Source: Chloroflexota bacterium (GTDB taxonomy: Bacteria; Chloroflexota; Anaerolineae; Anaerolineales; Anaerolineaceae). Taken from it: a DNA stretch of 64,000 nt. The notes beneath the pieces are model-generated. The model had not been told where the DNA came from, made no database searches, and saw only the letters and a list, made by a program, of their open reading frames with translations. Shown piece by piece: positions 8,592-19,134 of the stretch; the stretch's first letter is position 1; each line of letters begins with the position of its first letter. The DNA is taken from positions 26,345 to 90,344 of the forward strand of contig JAAZNC010000008.1 in the NCBI GenBank assembly GCA_012798455.1, written 5' to 3'. The translations under genes and the position numbers were made by a program.

Positions 8592-9217
8592 CCGATCCGC
8601 TCAAAACACAAGCGAATCGAAGCACCATCTTCTTTGAGTTCTATTGCCTTGAAACCGCATCCAATGACCAGAGATTGAATTTCCGACATACGAAAGAACC
8701 TGCTTTTCATACCTAACATCCATTCAAGCAAGGCAACGATCTTCACTGTAAACTTTTTGATATTGGGCTCAAAGATGTAGAGAATACCGCCTTTGCGCAA
8801 TAATCTGGCGCACTCCCCGATCGCTTCTTCCCGATTTTGGAAATGGTGATAAGCATCCGCTATTAGAATACCGGCAACACATCCTTGGCGAAAAGGCAAG
8901 CGTACAGCATCTGCACCCACTACCCATAGTCCTGCTCTTTTGGTGGATTGCAGCAGCATCTTCATCGATGCATCGGCAACCAATACCTTCCTTTTTCCAT
9001 TCTGTAGCGAGACTGCCATCCGTCCGGTTCCCCCACCGATATCCACAATGATACCTTCATCCGCGAATCCACCCTGCTGGCAAAGTTCGCCCAGAGCAGG
9101 GTGGAAAACATGATCATAAATAGGCGCGGTCAGGTTGAAAAAACCGATCTTTCTAGATGATGGCAAGGTCCTTCCCAACTTTCTCAAAGATTCGCAGCAC
9201 TTTTTCAATCTGTTCAT
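8588..9217 (-). CDS. class I SAM-dependent methyltransferase next to an alpha-oxoamine synthase
   Basis: A methyltransferase of about 190-209 residues. Motif I is VDIGGGTGRM, followed by the acidic VLVADAS region, GADAVRLPF and LLRKGGILYIFEP. The start is uncertain: the ATG at 9217 gives a 65-base overlap with the upstream gene and has no clear ribosome site; TTG codons nearer 9167 follow a GGAAGG within the upstream gene's end. Coupling to the alpha-oxoamine synthase suggests a shared pathway. It resembles demethylmenaquinone/phospholipid-type methyltransferases in general layout, but I cannot name a substrate. It converges with sufT with a 4-base overlap. Confidence 0.8.
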   Translation of the reverse strand: MNRLKKCCESLRKLGRTLPSSRKIGFFNLTAPIYDHVFHPALGELCQQGGFADEGIIVDIGGGTGRMAVSLQNGKRKVLVADASMKMLLQSTKRAGLWVVGADAVRLPFRQGCVAGILIADAYHHFQNREEAIGECARLLRKGGILYIFEPNIKKFTVKIVALLEWMLGMKSRFFRMSEIQSLVIGCGFKAIELKEDGASIRLCFERIG

Positions 9218-10331
9218 CTGTTTGAGTAGCCATGTAGCTTGTTCTCAGTAATTGCTGTCCCGCTGGTACAGCTGGAGAGACCACTGGATTTACAAAAACT
9301 CCGTTTTCAAACAATGCTTTCCATGTCATGAATGTGAGGGTATCATCTCCAATGATGACCGGAACAATGGGTGTTACCGAATCACCAATATTAAAGCCCA
9401 TCCTGCGTAATTCAGTTCGAATTGTCTCACCAATAGCATTTACCCGATCAACTCGTTCTGGCTCGGCTCTGATAACTTTGATCGCTTCAAGAACAGAAGC
9501 AGCATTGGAAGCAGGAATGCTGGCACTAAATATAAGGGCACGTGCAGTGTGTTTTATATAATGGACGATATCGCTATCTCCTGCTATAAAACCACCCAAA
9601 GAAGCGAAGGATTTGCTGAATGTGGACATAATCAGATCTACATCGTCATCCATTCCAAATTCATGCGCGGTTCCTTTCCCTCCACCAGTCACACCCATGC
9701 CATGTGCATCATCCACCATGATGCGGGCACCATACTTCTTTGCCAACGGGATTATTTGAGGGAGATCGGCCAGATCCCCACCCATGGAAAACACACCGTC
9801 AACAACGACCAGTTTGCCATTGTTCTCAGGAATGGATTTTAAAACCCGCTCAAGATGTTCAACGTCATTATGACGAAAACGTTCGATCTTGCCATATCCG
9901 AGACGGGCTCCATCCACAATACTAGCGTGGTCTTCTTTATCAAGAATTACTATATCATCCCTAGTCACCAGACTGCTAATAGTTCCCAGGTTAGTTTGCA
10001 TACCAGTTGAGAAAACCAGTGCTTCTTCTTTGCCAACAAAATCAGCCAGTTCTTTCTCAAGCTGCTCATGCAATTCCAAAGTGCCGTTCAAGAATCTGGA
10101 ACCGGTACAGCTTGTGCCAAAGCGTTCAATAGCTTTAATGGCGGCTTCCTTCACTTTTGGATGCGTGGTAAGACCTAGATAATTATTGGAACCGCACATA
10201 ATGATACGCTTCCCTTCATACACCACCTCTGTCCCCTCGTTTTCCGCCAGAGCAAGAAAGTAAGGGTAGATTCCTTTTGCCATAACAGCTTTCGCGTCGG
10301 TGTATTCTCTGCATTTTTTAAAAATATCCAT
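9153..10331 (-). CDS. alpha-oxoamine synthase family enzyme, serine palmitoyltransferase-like
   Basis: A 392-residue PLP enzyme of the family that condenses an amino acid with an acyl-CoA (serine palmitoyltransferase, glycine C-acetyltransferase, BioF). H135, the DDAHG motif (207-211) and the PLP lysine K240 are present. The lysine motif is TFSKSFASLGGFIAG, close to bacterial serine palmitoyltransferases and unlike the GTLGKALGG of Kbl or TFGKA of BioF. The YPYF and SRFLNGTLELHEQLE segments also match the sphingolipid branch as I know it. No biotin genes or tdh lie beside it. A sphingolipid-type long-chain base product is therefore plausible but not proven. Confidence 0.75.
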   Translation of the reverse strand: MDIFKKCREYTDAKAVMAKGIYPYFLALAENEGTEVVYEGKRIIMCGSNNYLGLTTHPKVKEAAIKAIERFGTSCTGSRFLNGTLELHEQLEKELADFVGKEEALVFSTGMQTNLGTISSLVTRDDIVILDKEDHASIVDGARLGYGKIERFRHNDVEHLERVLKSIPENNGKLVVVDGVFSMGGDLADLPQIIPLAKKYGARIMVDDAHGMGVTGGGKGTAHEFGMDDDVDLIMSTFSKSFASLGGFIAGDSDIVHYIKHTARALIFSASIPASNAASVLEAIKVIRAEPERVDRVNAIGETIRTELRRMGFNIGDSVTPIVPVIIGDDTLTFMTWKALFENGVFVNPVVSPAVPAGQQLLRTSYMATQTDEQIEKVLRIFEKVGKDLAII

Positions 10332-10452
10332 GCGCTATGAATCCTTTCGCTTTAATCCAAGATGAATAACCCTTGTATTATAAAAGCGATATGGAGTTAA
10401 ATGGGAATTTTAAAGTTAAAATAATAGAAAATAAAAATAATAGGAATTGAAT

Positions 10453-11343
10453 ATGTATGCTGGTATAGAAGCAGGCGGAACAAAATTTAATTGTATTATT
10501 GCAGAAGATCCTCAAAACATTCTAACTGAAACGAGAATTCCCACCACCACCCCGCATGAAACCCTCACCAATGTCATAGATTTCTTTCTCAAAGAAGCCC
10601 TTTCCAGAAATGTAACATTGAAATCCTTGGGAATTGGATCATTTGGTCCCCTGGATTTGAATAAACAGTCACCACATTATGGGTGCATCACATCCACACC
10701 CAAAACTGCCTGGCAGAATGTAAATATTGTGAAAGAACTAGAAGACAGGCTTCACTTACCTGTTGAGTTGGATACTGATGTAAATGCAGCTGCGCTGGGT
10801 GAATTATGTTGGGGTGCCGGACAGGGATGGCAGAACATTCTTTACATCACCATAGGTACAGGTATTGGAGGAGGTGCCATCATTGCAGGCAAACCCTACC
10901 ATGGTCTTTTACATCCGGAAATGGGTCATATTTTCCTCACACAATCCTCCACCAAAGACAACTTTAAAGGGGTCTGTCCCTATCATTCTCATTGTTTTGA
11001 AGGATTGGCAAGTGGTCCCGCTTTGAAAGCGCAATGGGGACAGGATGCTGCTTTAATAGAATCGCATCATCCTGCCTGGGATCAGGAGGCTTTTTATATT
11101 GCCCAAGCATTGAGTATCTATATCAGTATTTTGTCCCCGGAAATCATCATTCTGGGAGGCGGGGTAATGCAACAAACTCATCTTTTCCCGTTAATTCGCA
11201 CCAAAGTCATCGAATTGCTAAATGGTTATTTGCAAACTCCTGCCATCCTTGAGAACATAGAGCATTATATTGTCCCACCAGGATTAGGCACTCAATCGGG
11301 GGTATTGGGAGCGATTGCACTGGCGCGTTCGCTGGATGCTTAA
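10453..11343 (+). CDS. ROK-family sugar kinase, fructokinase type
   Basis: Phosphorylates a hexose, probably fructose, with ATP. The N-terminal GIEAGGTKFNC phosphate loop, the ITIGTGIGGGAI motif and the zinc-binding block starting HPEMGH and containing CPYHSHCFEGLASGPAL are the signature of the fructokinase branch (GmuE/YdhR-like). I start at the ATG at 10453 because AGGA lies 7 bases upstream; a TTG two codons earlier is possible. It converges with the tal-pgi gene with a 4-base overlap. Confidence 0.88.
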   Translation: MYAGIEAGGTKFNCIIAEDPQNILTETRIPTTTPHETLTNVIDFFLKEALSRNVTLKSLGIGSFGPLDLNKQSPHYGCITSTPKTAWQNVNIVKELEDRLHLPVELDTDVNAAALGELCWGAGQGWQNILYITIGTGIGGGAIIAGKPYHGLLHPEMGHIFLTQSSTKDNFKGVCPYHSHCFEGLASGPALKAQWGQDAALIESHHPAWDQEAFYIAQALSIYISILSPEIIILGGGVMQQTHLFPLIRTKVIELLNGYLQTPAILENIEHYIVPPGLGTQSGVLGAIALARSLDA

Positions 11344-14105
11344 CTCTCGAATTCTAAATTTAGTGATTTAAGATCATCATCTTGCAGATGGATATGCAAT
11401 ACCTTGCGTTTTGTAACATCCAGCGCTTCGATATCACCCAGTGCTTGTGCATGAATAAGTTGTTCGAAGGTGATACCAAGATCAGGCACTATGATATGTT
11501 CTTCTTCAGTAGTAGTGATTACGATAAAGTAACCATTATTCTTACCGCCTTTATGTAGTTGCCCGGTAGAATGCAAGAAGCGCGGTCCAAAGCCCAGGGT
11601 AGTGGCAACACCAAATTGCTCACCGATTCTCTGTCTAAGATTCTGCAATAGGATTTGATTATTCTCGTCTCGTTCCACAAATGCGTTCAGCGCCACATAG
11701 CTATCAGGGGATATACCGTTTAGGAATTGTTGTAATATCTCTCTAAAGTTTTGACCCTTTATTTCGTTGATGGAGTTTGAGGATATCTGAATACTTTCAT
11801 CTTCCCATAGGATATCTTCTTTTTCAAGCTTGCCCGTCTCCTGGATCATCTTGATCTTATTCTTGGTGCGTGTTTTGCTATCTTGGACATTCGGCTGGTC
11901 GAAAGCGTTCACTCCGATAATGGCGCAGGCGGTGGCAGTAGCGAATTCCCAGTGATAGAATTCCTGCACCAGTGCATTTTTTTCAGCCACTTCTAATACC
12001 AAACAGGGATGTCCGGTAGCTTTAAGATCTGCAATCCGTTGATCTTCCTCTCCACCCTGACGTAAATATACAAAGATACGGTCCTGGGTATAACGTGTCG
12101 CATCCCTGGCTGGTTCCAAATCAATCGGTAGGATGCCTTTTCCTTCTTTTCCACTGCTTTCTGCGATTAGCTGTTCAACCCACGAACCAAAAGGAAGCCA
12201 TCCCTGATCAGTGATAATGGTTAGCTTATCCCTTCCATTACGATATGCTTCTCCGAGCACAGCTCCTAAAACCAGACCTGGATTTCTTCCGGCAGGCACA
12301 CCTGAACCACATTTTTCCCGCAATGCCTGTGCTGATTTTAATAACGATGCAATATCACATCCGATCAAAGCGGCAGGAACGAGTCCGAAAGCAGTTAATG
12401 CGGAATAACGCCCTCCCACATTCGGGTCAGCATTGAAAACTGCCCGAAAATGATGTTCTTCTGCCAATTTTTGTAATGAGGTACCCGGATCAGTAACTGC
12501 AATGAAATGGCTGCCTGGTTCTTCAGTTCCTTCCGCAACCATTTGCCGCCAGGCGTACTGGAATCCAGCCATGACCTCCGCTGTTCCCCCAGATTTACTA
12601 CTGATCAAGAAGATCGTTTTCTCGATACCAGCCCATGTGAACAGGTGCTCTATCTGGGATGGATCCGTTGAATCCAATATGCGCAGTTCAAGTCCGTTTC
12701 CCTGTTTTCCCAGGATCTTGCTCATTACCTCTGCCGCCAGAGAAGATCCGCCCATGCCAATTAGAACAGCATGAAGATATCCTTCTTTATGAAGAATTTT
12801 CGTAAGGTTTTCTAATTCAGGGACTAATGAAAATCCATTTTCTGGAGCTTCCAACCAGTCCAATCGGATTTTCGCTTCCATTTGCCCGGCTTCATCCTTA
12901 GTCCACAAGTCAGCCTGTTTGGCAAACATTCTTGTACAGAATTGATCTCGATCTAGGATTGCAACACGATCTATTGTCGCCTGCTGCAGAGGACCCAATT
13001 CGCGAACTGCTTTAGTACGTTGATCTTCCAAGGCTTCCATCATTTCCGTAAAAGCATCTATGAATTGCTGGACTCCCTCACGTTCAAGTTCCGTGGCAAC
13101 CTCTTCAAGATCAATACCCAATCCAGATAATGTTTTTACAATCTTGGCTTCCTCTGTTGAAAGGCCAGAAAGCTTATCCACAACCTTGCCATGCTCTGTA
13201 AATGCTTCCAGAGTAACAGGAGGAATAGTATTAACTGTGTCAGCGCCGATTAATTCCTCTACATACAACACATCGCGATAATCCAGATTCTTTGTGCTGG
13301 TAGAAGCCCATAGTGGTCTTTGAAGTTGGGCGCCTTTTTTCTTTAAAGCAAGGAAGCGCTCCCCCTGAAATACTCGCTTGAAACTGCCATATGCCTGTCT
13401 GGCATTAGCAATAGCCGCTTTACCGAATAAATCATCTGTTTGAGAAGTAGATAGATCCGCTAAAAGTTTATCGATCTTCGTATCAAAACGGGAAACGAAG
13501 AAAGAAGCTACGGATGCGATGCCAGAGATTTCCTTTCCTTCCCGAAGACGATCCTCTAGACCACTCAGATAAGCATCCATCACTTTCCTATAACGTTCTA
13601 TAGAAAAGATCAGTGTCACATTGACATTGATTCCCGCCGCTATGCTGGCACGGATTGCTGGAATACCCTCTACGGTAGCTGGGATTTTTATCATTAAGTT
13701 TGTCCGATCCACAGCTTTCCATAAACGCCTGGCTTCCGAGATGGTGGCATTGGTATCATATGCTAAACGTGGATCGACCTCCAAACTTACAAAACCATCT
13801 TTTCTCCTACAATTCTTATATGTAGGAAGCAGATAATCTGCAGCTTTTTGAATATCCTCTACTACCAAGTTCTCATAAATCTGAGGGGTATTCCAACCTG
13901 CCCAAGCCATGGTTTTCAGGGGTTGTTGATAGCTGAGGGAACTCAAAATAGCTTTTTTGAAAATTGATGGATTTGAAGTAATGCCGGAGATTATGCCGGC
14001 ATTAACATATCGTTCGATCGTCCCATCTTCAAGCAAATCCCGCTGGATATTGTCATACCATATGGATTGACCAATCTTTGACAAAGTTGCAAATTTATCC
14101 ATCAT
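11340..14105 (-). CDS. tal-pgi: bifunctional transaldolase / glucose-6-phosphate isomerase
   Basis: A 921-residue fusion of two central-carbon enzymes. Residues 1 to about 370 are transaldolase ([10 protein letters not shown], the Schiff-base region [11 protein letters not shown], and NVNVTLIFS). Residues about 380-921 are phosphoglucose isomerase with a SIS-type fold, including [20 protein letters not shown] and [19 protein letters not shown]. Such fusions are known in several bacterial phyla. The start ATG overlaps the rpiB stop as ATGA and has GGGGGA upstream, so it is the last gene of a tkt-rpiB-tal/pgi operon, placing three non-oxidative pentose-phosphate steps and the entry isomerase together. 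Confidence 0.95.
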   Translation of the reverse strand: MMDKFATLSKIGQSIWYDNIQRDLLEDGTIERYVNAGIISGITSNPSIFKKAILSSLSYQQPLKTMAWAGWNTPQIYENLVVEDIQKAADYLLPTYKNCRRKDGFVSLEVDPRLAYDTNATISEARRLWKAVDRTNLMIKIPATVEGIPAIRASIAAGINVNVTLIFSIERYRKVMDAYLSGLEDRLREGKEISGIASVASFFVSRFDTKIDKLLADLSTSQTDDLFGKAAIANARQAYGSFKRVFQGERFLALKKKGAQLQRPLWASTSTKNLDYRDVLYVEELIGADTVNTIPPVTLEAFTEHGKVVDKLSGLSTEEAKIVKTLSGLGIDLEEVATELEREGVQQFIDAFTEMMEALEDQRTKAVRELGPLQQATIDRVAILDRDQFCTRMFAKQADLWTKDEAGQMEAKIRLDWLEAPENGFSLVPELENLTKILHKEGYLHAVLIGMGGSSLAAEVMSKILGKQGNGLELRILDSTDPSQIEHLFTWAGIEKTIFLISSKSGGTAEVMAGFQYAWRQMVAEGTEEPGSHFIAVTDPGTSLQKLAEEHHFRAVFNADPNVGGRYSALTAFGLVPAALIGCDIASLLKSAQALREKCGSGVPAGRNPGLVLGAVLGEAYRNGRDKLTIITDQGWLPFGSWVEQLIAESSGKEGKGILPIDLEPARDATRYTQDRIFVYLRQGGEEDQRIADLKATGHPCLVLEVAEKNALVQEFYHWEFATATACAIIGVNAFDQPNVQDSKTRTKNKIKMIQETGKLEKEDILWEDESIQISSNSINEIKGQNFREILQQFLNGISPDSYVALNAFVERDENNQILLQNLRQRIGEQFGVATTLGFGPRFLHSTGQLHKGGKNNGYFIVITTTEEEHIIVPDLGITFEQLIHAQALGDIEALDVTKRKVLHIHLQDDDLKSLNLEFES

Positions 14106-14563
14106 TCCCCCATGTAAGTCCCTGATTCGATTGCTTTGATTTTTCCACGGCGCTTCTGATGCCGTTCCATTTCCTCGGTTTGCGCATTGAGAAAACTGAT
14201 CACGATCTCACGCGCCAATTCCGGACCAATCACGCGACCACCCAAACACAGCACGTTCATTCCATCATGCTCCACACCCTGGTGAGCCGAATAAGTATCA
14301 TGGCATACCCCGGCATATATTCCATTCATTTTGTTGGAAGCGATACATGCGCCAATCCCGGAACCACAGATAGTGATCCCGCGTACTGCCAGTCCGTCTT
14401 GGATCGTTTTCCCCACCTTGTATGCAAAATCCGGATAATCTACCGATTTGGCATCGGAAAAAGTACCGACGTCGAGTACTTCGTGTCCTAATTCATTGAC
14501 AGTGTCAACCACGGTTTGCTTTAAGAGAAATCCTGCATGATCTGTCCCAACTGCTACTTTCAT
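14102..14563 (-). CDS. rpiB: ribose-5-phosphate isomerase B
   Basis: Interconverts ribose-5-phosphate and ribulose-5-phosphate; it belongs to the RpiB/LacAB family. About 153 residues from the ATG at 14563, which has AAAGGA 6 bases upstream. Motifs are [10 protein letters not shown] at the N-terminus, the DVGTFS segment, [16 protein letters not shown] with the catalytic Cys, and LCLGGRVIG. It lies 11 bases after the tkt stop and overlaps tal-pgi by 4 bases. Confidence 0.93.
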   Translation of the reverse strand: MKVAVGTDHAGFLLKQTVVDTVNELGHEVLDVGTFSDAKSVDYPDFAYKVGKTIQDGLAVRGITICGSGIGACIASNKMNGIYAGVCHDTYSAHQGVEHDGMNVLCLGGRVIGPELAREIVISFLNAQTEEMERHQKRRGKIKAIESGTYMGE

Positions 14564-14574
14564 TTTCGATCCTT

Positions 14575-16581
14575 TCAACTGAAAAGTTTTAAGGTTTGAT
14601 CTACCACATTCTCCACCGTGAAACCAAATTTTTCGAATAAGACTTCTGCCGGAGCAGAAGCGCCGTAGTGTTCAAGCCCGATCATGATGCCCTTTTCACC
14701 CAACCATTTTTCCCAACCTTGTTTAATACCGGCTTCGATCGCAACCCTATTTTGAACAGATGGGAGCAAGACGGAATCCTGATATTCCTTAGGCTGCTTG
14801 CTGAATAATTCCCAGGATGGGAAGGAAATCACGCGTACAGATTTCCCTTTTTCAACCAACGCTTTGGCTGCATCGATTGCAAGCTGCACTTCCGATCCGG
14901 TCGCCATGAGAATTATTTCAACACTACCCTTCCCCAGATCTGCCAATACATAAGCACCTTTCAATAACCCATCCGCAGAACTATATACGGAACGATCAAT
15001 GGTTGGTAAATCTTGACGGCTGAGCACCAAGACAGTCGGACCATCCTTCCGTTTTATGGCTGATTTCCATGCTTGGCTTACTTCGTTCGCATCTGCTGGA
15101 CGGATAGTGACAAGATTAGGAATCGCTCGTAAAGCCGCTAAATGTTCCACTGGTTGGTGGGTTGGTCCATCTTCACCCAAACCAATACTGTCATGGGTAA
15201 AGACCCATACCACTGGATAATGGGATAATGCCGAGACTCTGATCGCAGGGCGCATATAATCGGAAAAGACCAAGAAAGTCGCTCCATAAGGGATCAATCC
15301 CTCATGAACTGCCATGCCATTTAACACTGATCCCATACCATGTTCGCGAACCCCGAAGTGGAGATTCGCACCAACGCGATCGCTCGCAGAAAAAATTCCA
15401 CTTTCATCCATCCAAGTCTTGGTGGATGGTGTTAGATCAGCTGAACCACCCATCATCTCCGGAAGTATTTTTGCAATAACATTAATCACTTTCCCGGAAG
15501 AAACACGGGTAGCCATACCTTTCATATCCGCTGGAAATACTGGAAGATTTTTCTCCCATTCGTTCGGCAGTTCTCCCGCTATCCTACGTTTGAGTTCGGA
15601 CGCCTTCTTTGGATATTTTTCTTGATATTTCTTAACCAGTTCATTCCATTCAGTCTCGTATTTTTCACCATTCACGCGAATTTCCTGATATACAGCTAAG
15701 ACATCTTCTGGAATGAAGAAATGCGGTTCCACAGGCCAATCCTGCGCTTCCTTCGATGCATCAATTTCGCTCCATCCCGGAGGGCTACCATGAGCTCCTG
15801 CGGTATCTTGTTTGGTGGGTAAACTGTACCCAATATGAGTACGGCAAATAATGATAGAGGGACGCGGATCTTGCTTTGCTGCACTGATCGCTTTATCGAT
15901 CGCATTCACATCATTACCATTTTCTACATGCTGTACATGCCACCCATACGCCTCAAAACGTTTGGCACGATCTTCGGTAAATGCCAGGTCAGTTGAACCA
16001 TCGATGGAAATGCGATTATCATCATAAAGATAGATCAATTTACCCAACTTCAGTGTTCCTGCCAAAGATGCAGCTTCTGAAGCCACACCTTCCATGAGAT
16101 CGCCATCTGTCACAATAGCATACACATAATGATCGACCACATCAAACTGTGGTTCATTGAATTCAGCCCCCATATGCGCTTCGGCGATCGCCATACCTAC
16201 TCCATTGGCAAATCCCTGTCCCAATGGTCCGGTGGTCGTTTCCACACCCGGGGTTAATCCATACTCTGGATGGCCGGGGGTCAAGCTGCCCCATTGACGG
16301 AAATGTTTCAATTCATCCAAACTTAAGTCAAAGCCCGAGAGATGGAGCAATGAATAAACGAGCATCGATCCATGCCCGCCAGAAAGAACAAACCGGTCCC
16401 GGTTGAACCAATTTGGATTTTTAGGGTTGACTTTGAGATGCCGAGTCCAGATAGTATATGCAATCGCTGCTGTACCCATCGGTAATCCAGGGTGCCCTGA
16501 ATTAGCAGTCTGGACACCATCAACTGATAAATATCGCAATGTTTTAATTGCTCTTGATTCCAGATCTTTATTTGTGCTCAT
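14575..16581 (-). CDS. tkt: transketolase
   Basis: Thiamine diphosphate enzyme transferring two-carbon units between sugar phosphates. It is 668 residues, the full-length bacterial form. Visible are [24 protein letters not shown], the ThDP motif GDGDL variant ([13 protein letters not shown] through DDNRISIDG), the catalytic DLTPSTKT segment and the [16 protein letters not shown] motif. AAGGAAAA precedes the ATG, and a promoter with an extended -10 lies 31 bases upstream. It heads the pentose-phosphate operon. Confidence 0.96.
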   Translation of the reverse strand: MSTNKDLESRAIKTLRYLSVDGVQTANSGHPGLPMGTAAIAYTIWTRHLKVNPKNPNWFNRDRFVLSGGHGSMLVYSLLHLSGFDLSLDELKHFRQWGSLTPGHPEYGLTPGVETTTGPLGQGFANGVGMAIAEAHMGAEFNEPQFDVVDHYVYAIVTDGDLMEGVASEAASLAGTLKLGKLIYLYDDNRISIDGSTDLAFTEDRAKRFEAYGWHVQHVENGNDVNAIDKAISAAKQDPRPSIIICRTHIGYSLPTKQDTAGAHGSPPGWSEIDASKEAQDWPVEPHFFIPEDVLAVYQEIRVNGEKYETEWNELVKKYQEKYPKKASELKRRIAGELPNEWEKNLPVFPADMKGMATRVSSGKVINVIAKILPEMMGGSADLTPSTKTWMDESGIFSASDRVGANLHFGVREHGMGSVLNGMAVHEGLIPYGATFLVFSDYMRPAIRVSALSHYPVVWVFTHDSIGLGEDGPTHQPVEHLAALRAIPNLVTIRPADANEVSQAWKSAIKRKDGPTVLVLSRQDLPTIDRSVYSSADGLLKGAYVLADLGKGSVEIILMATGSEVQLAIDAAKALVEKGKSVRVISFPSWELFSKQPKEYQDSVLLPSVQNRVAIEAGIKQGWEKWLGEKGIMIGLEHYGASAPAEVLFEKFGFTVENVVDQTLKLFS

Positions 16582-16611
16582 GTTTTTTCCTTGGAATAAT
16601 AAATTTTTGTT

Positions 16612-16641
16612 ATTCTACCATGCGGTTAAATTCTAAATCAA
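16612..16641 (-). promoter_or_regulatory. promoter of the tkt-rpiB-tal/pgi operon
   Basis: Leftward, TTGATT (16641-16636) and TAGAAT (16617-16612) are separated by 18 bases, with TGG directly before the -10 (extended -10). The leader would be roughly 25 bases. Confidence 0.62.
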
Positions 16642-16668
16642 CCCTATCAGTGACACCCTATCAGTGAG
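16641..16668. repeat. two tandem 14-bp direct repeats abutting the tkt -35 box
   Basis: ACCCTATCAGTGAC (16641-16654) is followed at once by ACCCTATCAGTGAG (16655-16668), 13 of 14 bases identical. The array touches the -35 hexamer of the leftward tkt promoter, the usual place for an activator or co-operative regulator. The binding protein is unknown. Confidence 0.6.
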
Positions 16669-16695
16669 CACTTCGGCAAGTACCCACAGATCTAA

Positions 16696-19119
16696 TTACA
16701 GTTTTCTCCGTTTTAGACGCAGACTGTTGGTAACTACAAACACACTGGAAAATGCCATGGCACCGGCTGCGAACATAGGGCTCAGATAGCCCATGGCAGC
16801 TACTGGAATGAGGATCACATTATAAAAGAAAGCCCAAAACAGGTTTTGCTTGATCGTGCTAAGAGTTTTTCGAGAAAGTTTGATAGCATCCACTACTTTA
16901 CCAAGTTCACTACTAAGCAACGTGATAGGAGCAGTGGAAAGTGCCACATCCGTCCCCGTACCTACTGCAATGCCAATATCAGCTTGTGCCAGAGCCGGAG
17001 CATCGTTCACGCCATCCCCCACCATCGTCACATTCTTTCCATGATTCTGCAAGGTTTTTATCGCATCTGCTTTTCCCATCGGTAATACATCTGCCATCAC
17101 AGTATCGATGCCCGCCTGGTATGCAATCGCTTCAGCAGTGGCTTGATTGTCGCCGGTCAACAGCACCACCTGTATACCCATCGCTTTTAGCGCTCGCACT
17201 GTTTCGATAGATTCCGACTTGATCTGATCTGCAATTCCAAAAATACCTACCAGTTCGCCATCTACCGCAATATAAATTCCTGTTTGAGCATTTTCCTGAA
17301 GCAGTTTTTTTAACTTCTTGTCCACGTTATTTAGAATATTGTTTTCCTTTAAAAAACGCTCATTCCCGATTTGAATGACCCTGTTGTCGATCTTTGCAGA
17401 TACACCCATTCCGGGAAATGCACGAAAGTCAGTCATAGGTGATAATTTCAACCCTCGATTGCCCGCTTCTGCCAGCAGTGCATCCCCTAAGACATGTTCG
17501 CTTCCATTCTCAACGCTGGCAGCCATTTGCAATAATTCATTCTCGCCGTAACGTGTGCCGATCACAAAGATATCGATGACTGTGGGTTGTCCTTTTGTGA
17601 TCGTACCGGTCTTATCAAAAACCAATATGTCTACCCTTCCTGCTTTTTCCAGAGATTCGGCGGACCGGAACAGGATTCCCATCTCTGCTCCTCTTCCCGA
17701 ACCTACCATGACCGCGGTAGGGGTGGCTAAACCCATGGCGCAGGGGCAAGCAATCACCAGAACTGCGGTCATATTGATCAAAGCTCGTGAGAATAGGGTC
17801 TGTTCAGGATCACTTACAGGGATCTGTAGGATAAAATACCACAGTAAAAATGTGATTGCTGCCAACAAGATCACGATCGGCACAAAATATGCAGAAACGG
17901 TATCTGCCAACCGTTGAATGGGAGCTTTGCTGCTCTGTGCTTCTTCCACCATTTTAATGATCTGGGAGAGTACCGTATCTTTCCCGATCTTAGTCGCCTT
18001 GAATGTGATCAAGCCCTGTTTGTTGATAGTTCCCCCGATCACCTGATCCCCCTGAGTCTTACTGACCGGCAAAGATTCACCGGTGATCAGCGATTCATCT
18101 ATAGAGGTATGCCCCTCGATGACTTCACCATCAACCGCGATCTTTTCACCGGGGCGAACAATAATAACATCTCCGATTTGAATTTCTTCGGCGGGGATCT
18201 TTATCTCTTTCCCATTCTTCTTAACTGTGGCTTGTTTTACCTGTAAGTTGACCAGTTTCTTGATCGCTTCACTGGTTCTCCCTTTGGCTTTTACTTCCAG
18301 AAATTTACCTACGCGGATCAAAGTAATGATCATGGCAGATGTCTCAAAATATACGTGCCCTTTGACTAACCCGCTCATAACCAGAATGGAAAATATATAA
18401 GCAACTGAAGAACCCAAGGCAATCAATACATCCATATTGGCAGATCCACCTCGCAAAGATTTGATTGCACCCTGGTAATATTGGGCACCCACATAAAACT
18501 GCACCGGGGTTGCCAGTATCAGAAAGAAATAGTTCAACCAACCAGTATTACCCAGAAACTGTGGCAACAAGCCAAAATCACGAGCCATGGATAAAATAAA
18601 CAGCGGTATAGTGAAAAACAATCCTATTATCAACAAGGTACGCTGTTTCTTGATCTCTCGCTCCCGTGCGGATTGTTCAGAATCGATCGCTCCATCCGGG
18701 ATGATTGGGGTAAAGCCCAGTTTTCGGATGACCTTATGAATTTCCTGGATATCGATGATGGTCGGGATATATGTGACAGAGATCTCTTCTTTTACAACAT
18801 TCCCATTCACACCGGTAATACCATCTAACTCAGATAGCTTTTTTACGATTCGACCAACTTCATGGGTATCACTAAGCTTTTCAAGCAGAATATCATTTTT
18901 TACCTGTAAAACCCCATAGCCGGCGCGTTCTACTCTTTTTACCAGCGCATCCAGATTGGTTTCATCTTCTGCAAAATTTACCACCGCACGTTCTGAAGAA
19001 AGATTGACAGATACTTGTGAAACACCTTTATCTTTCTTAAGATTACGTTCAATGGTTGCCACACAATTAGCGCAGGTCATCCCCTGGATTGGTAAAATGA
19101 TATTCTTTGTTTTTTCCAT
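16696..19119 (-). CDS. copA: CopA, Cu(+)-exporting P1B-type ATPase
   Basis: Membrane pump that exports monovalent copper at the cost of ATP; 807 residues. An N-terminal metal-binding HMA domain has GMTCANC (C16, C19). A second HMA-like domain (about residues 72-140) lacks the CxxC. The transmembrane CPC motif occurs in VIACPCAMGLATPTA; the phosphorylation motif is DKTGTITKG; GDGVNDAPALAQ is the hinge motif. The MAFSSVFVVTNSLRLKR end carries the conserved MxxSS of Cu(+) ATPases. It follows copZ by 15 bases. Confidence 0.94.
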   Translation of the reverse strand: MEKTKNIILPIQGMTCANCVATIERNLKKDKGVSQVSVNLSSERAVVNFAEDETNLDALVKRVERAGYGVLQVKNDILLEKLSDTHEVGRIVKKLSELDGITGVNGNVVKEEISVTYIPTIIDIQEIHKVIRKLGFTPIIPDGAIDSEQSAREREIKKQRTLLIIGLFFTIPLFILSMARDFGLLPQFLGNTGWLNYFFLILATPVQFYVGAQYYQGAIKSLRGGSANMDVLIALGSSVAYIFSILVMSGLVKGHVYFETSAMIITLIRVGKFLEVKAKGRTSEAIKKLVNLQVKQATVKKNGKEIKIPAEEIQIGDVIIVRPGEKIAVDGEVIEGHTSIDESLITGESLPVSKTQGDQVIGGTINKQGLITFKATKIGKDTVLSQIIKMVEEAQSSKAPIQRLADTVSAYFVPIVILLAAITFLLWYFILQIPVSDPEQTLFSRALINMTAVLVIACPCAMGLATPTAVMVGSGRGAEMGILFRSAESLEKAGRVDILVFDKTGTITKGQPTVIDIFVIGTRYGENELLQMAASVENGSEHVLGDALLAEAGNRGLKLSPMTDFRAFPGMGVSAKIDNRVIQIGNERFLKENNILNNVDKKLKKLLQENAQTGIYIAVDGELVGIFGIADQIKSESIETVRALKAMGIQVVLLTGDNQATAEAIAYQAGIDTVMADVLPMGKADAIKTLQNHGKNVTMVGDGVNDAPALAQADIGIAVGTGTDVALSTAPITLLSSELGKVVDAIKLSRKTLSTIKQNLFWAFFYNVILIPVAAMGYLSPMFAAGAMAFSSVFVVTNSLRLKRRKL

Positions 19120-19134
19120 GTTTAATCCTTATGT

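Noticed and set aside
16641-16668. Repeats containing CCCTATCAGTGA, identical to part of the classical tet operator
   Set aside because: The tet operator is a palindrome; these are direct repeats with no palindromic completion and no tetR or tetracycline gene nearby. Treated as a regulatory repeat of unknown binder.
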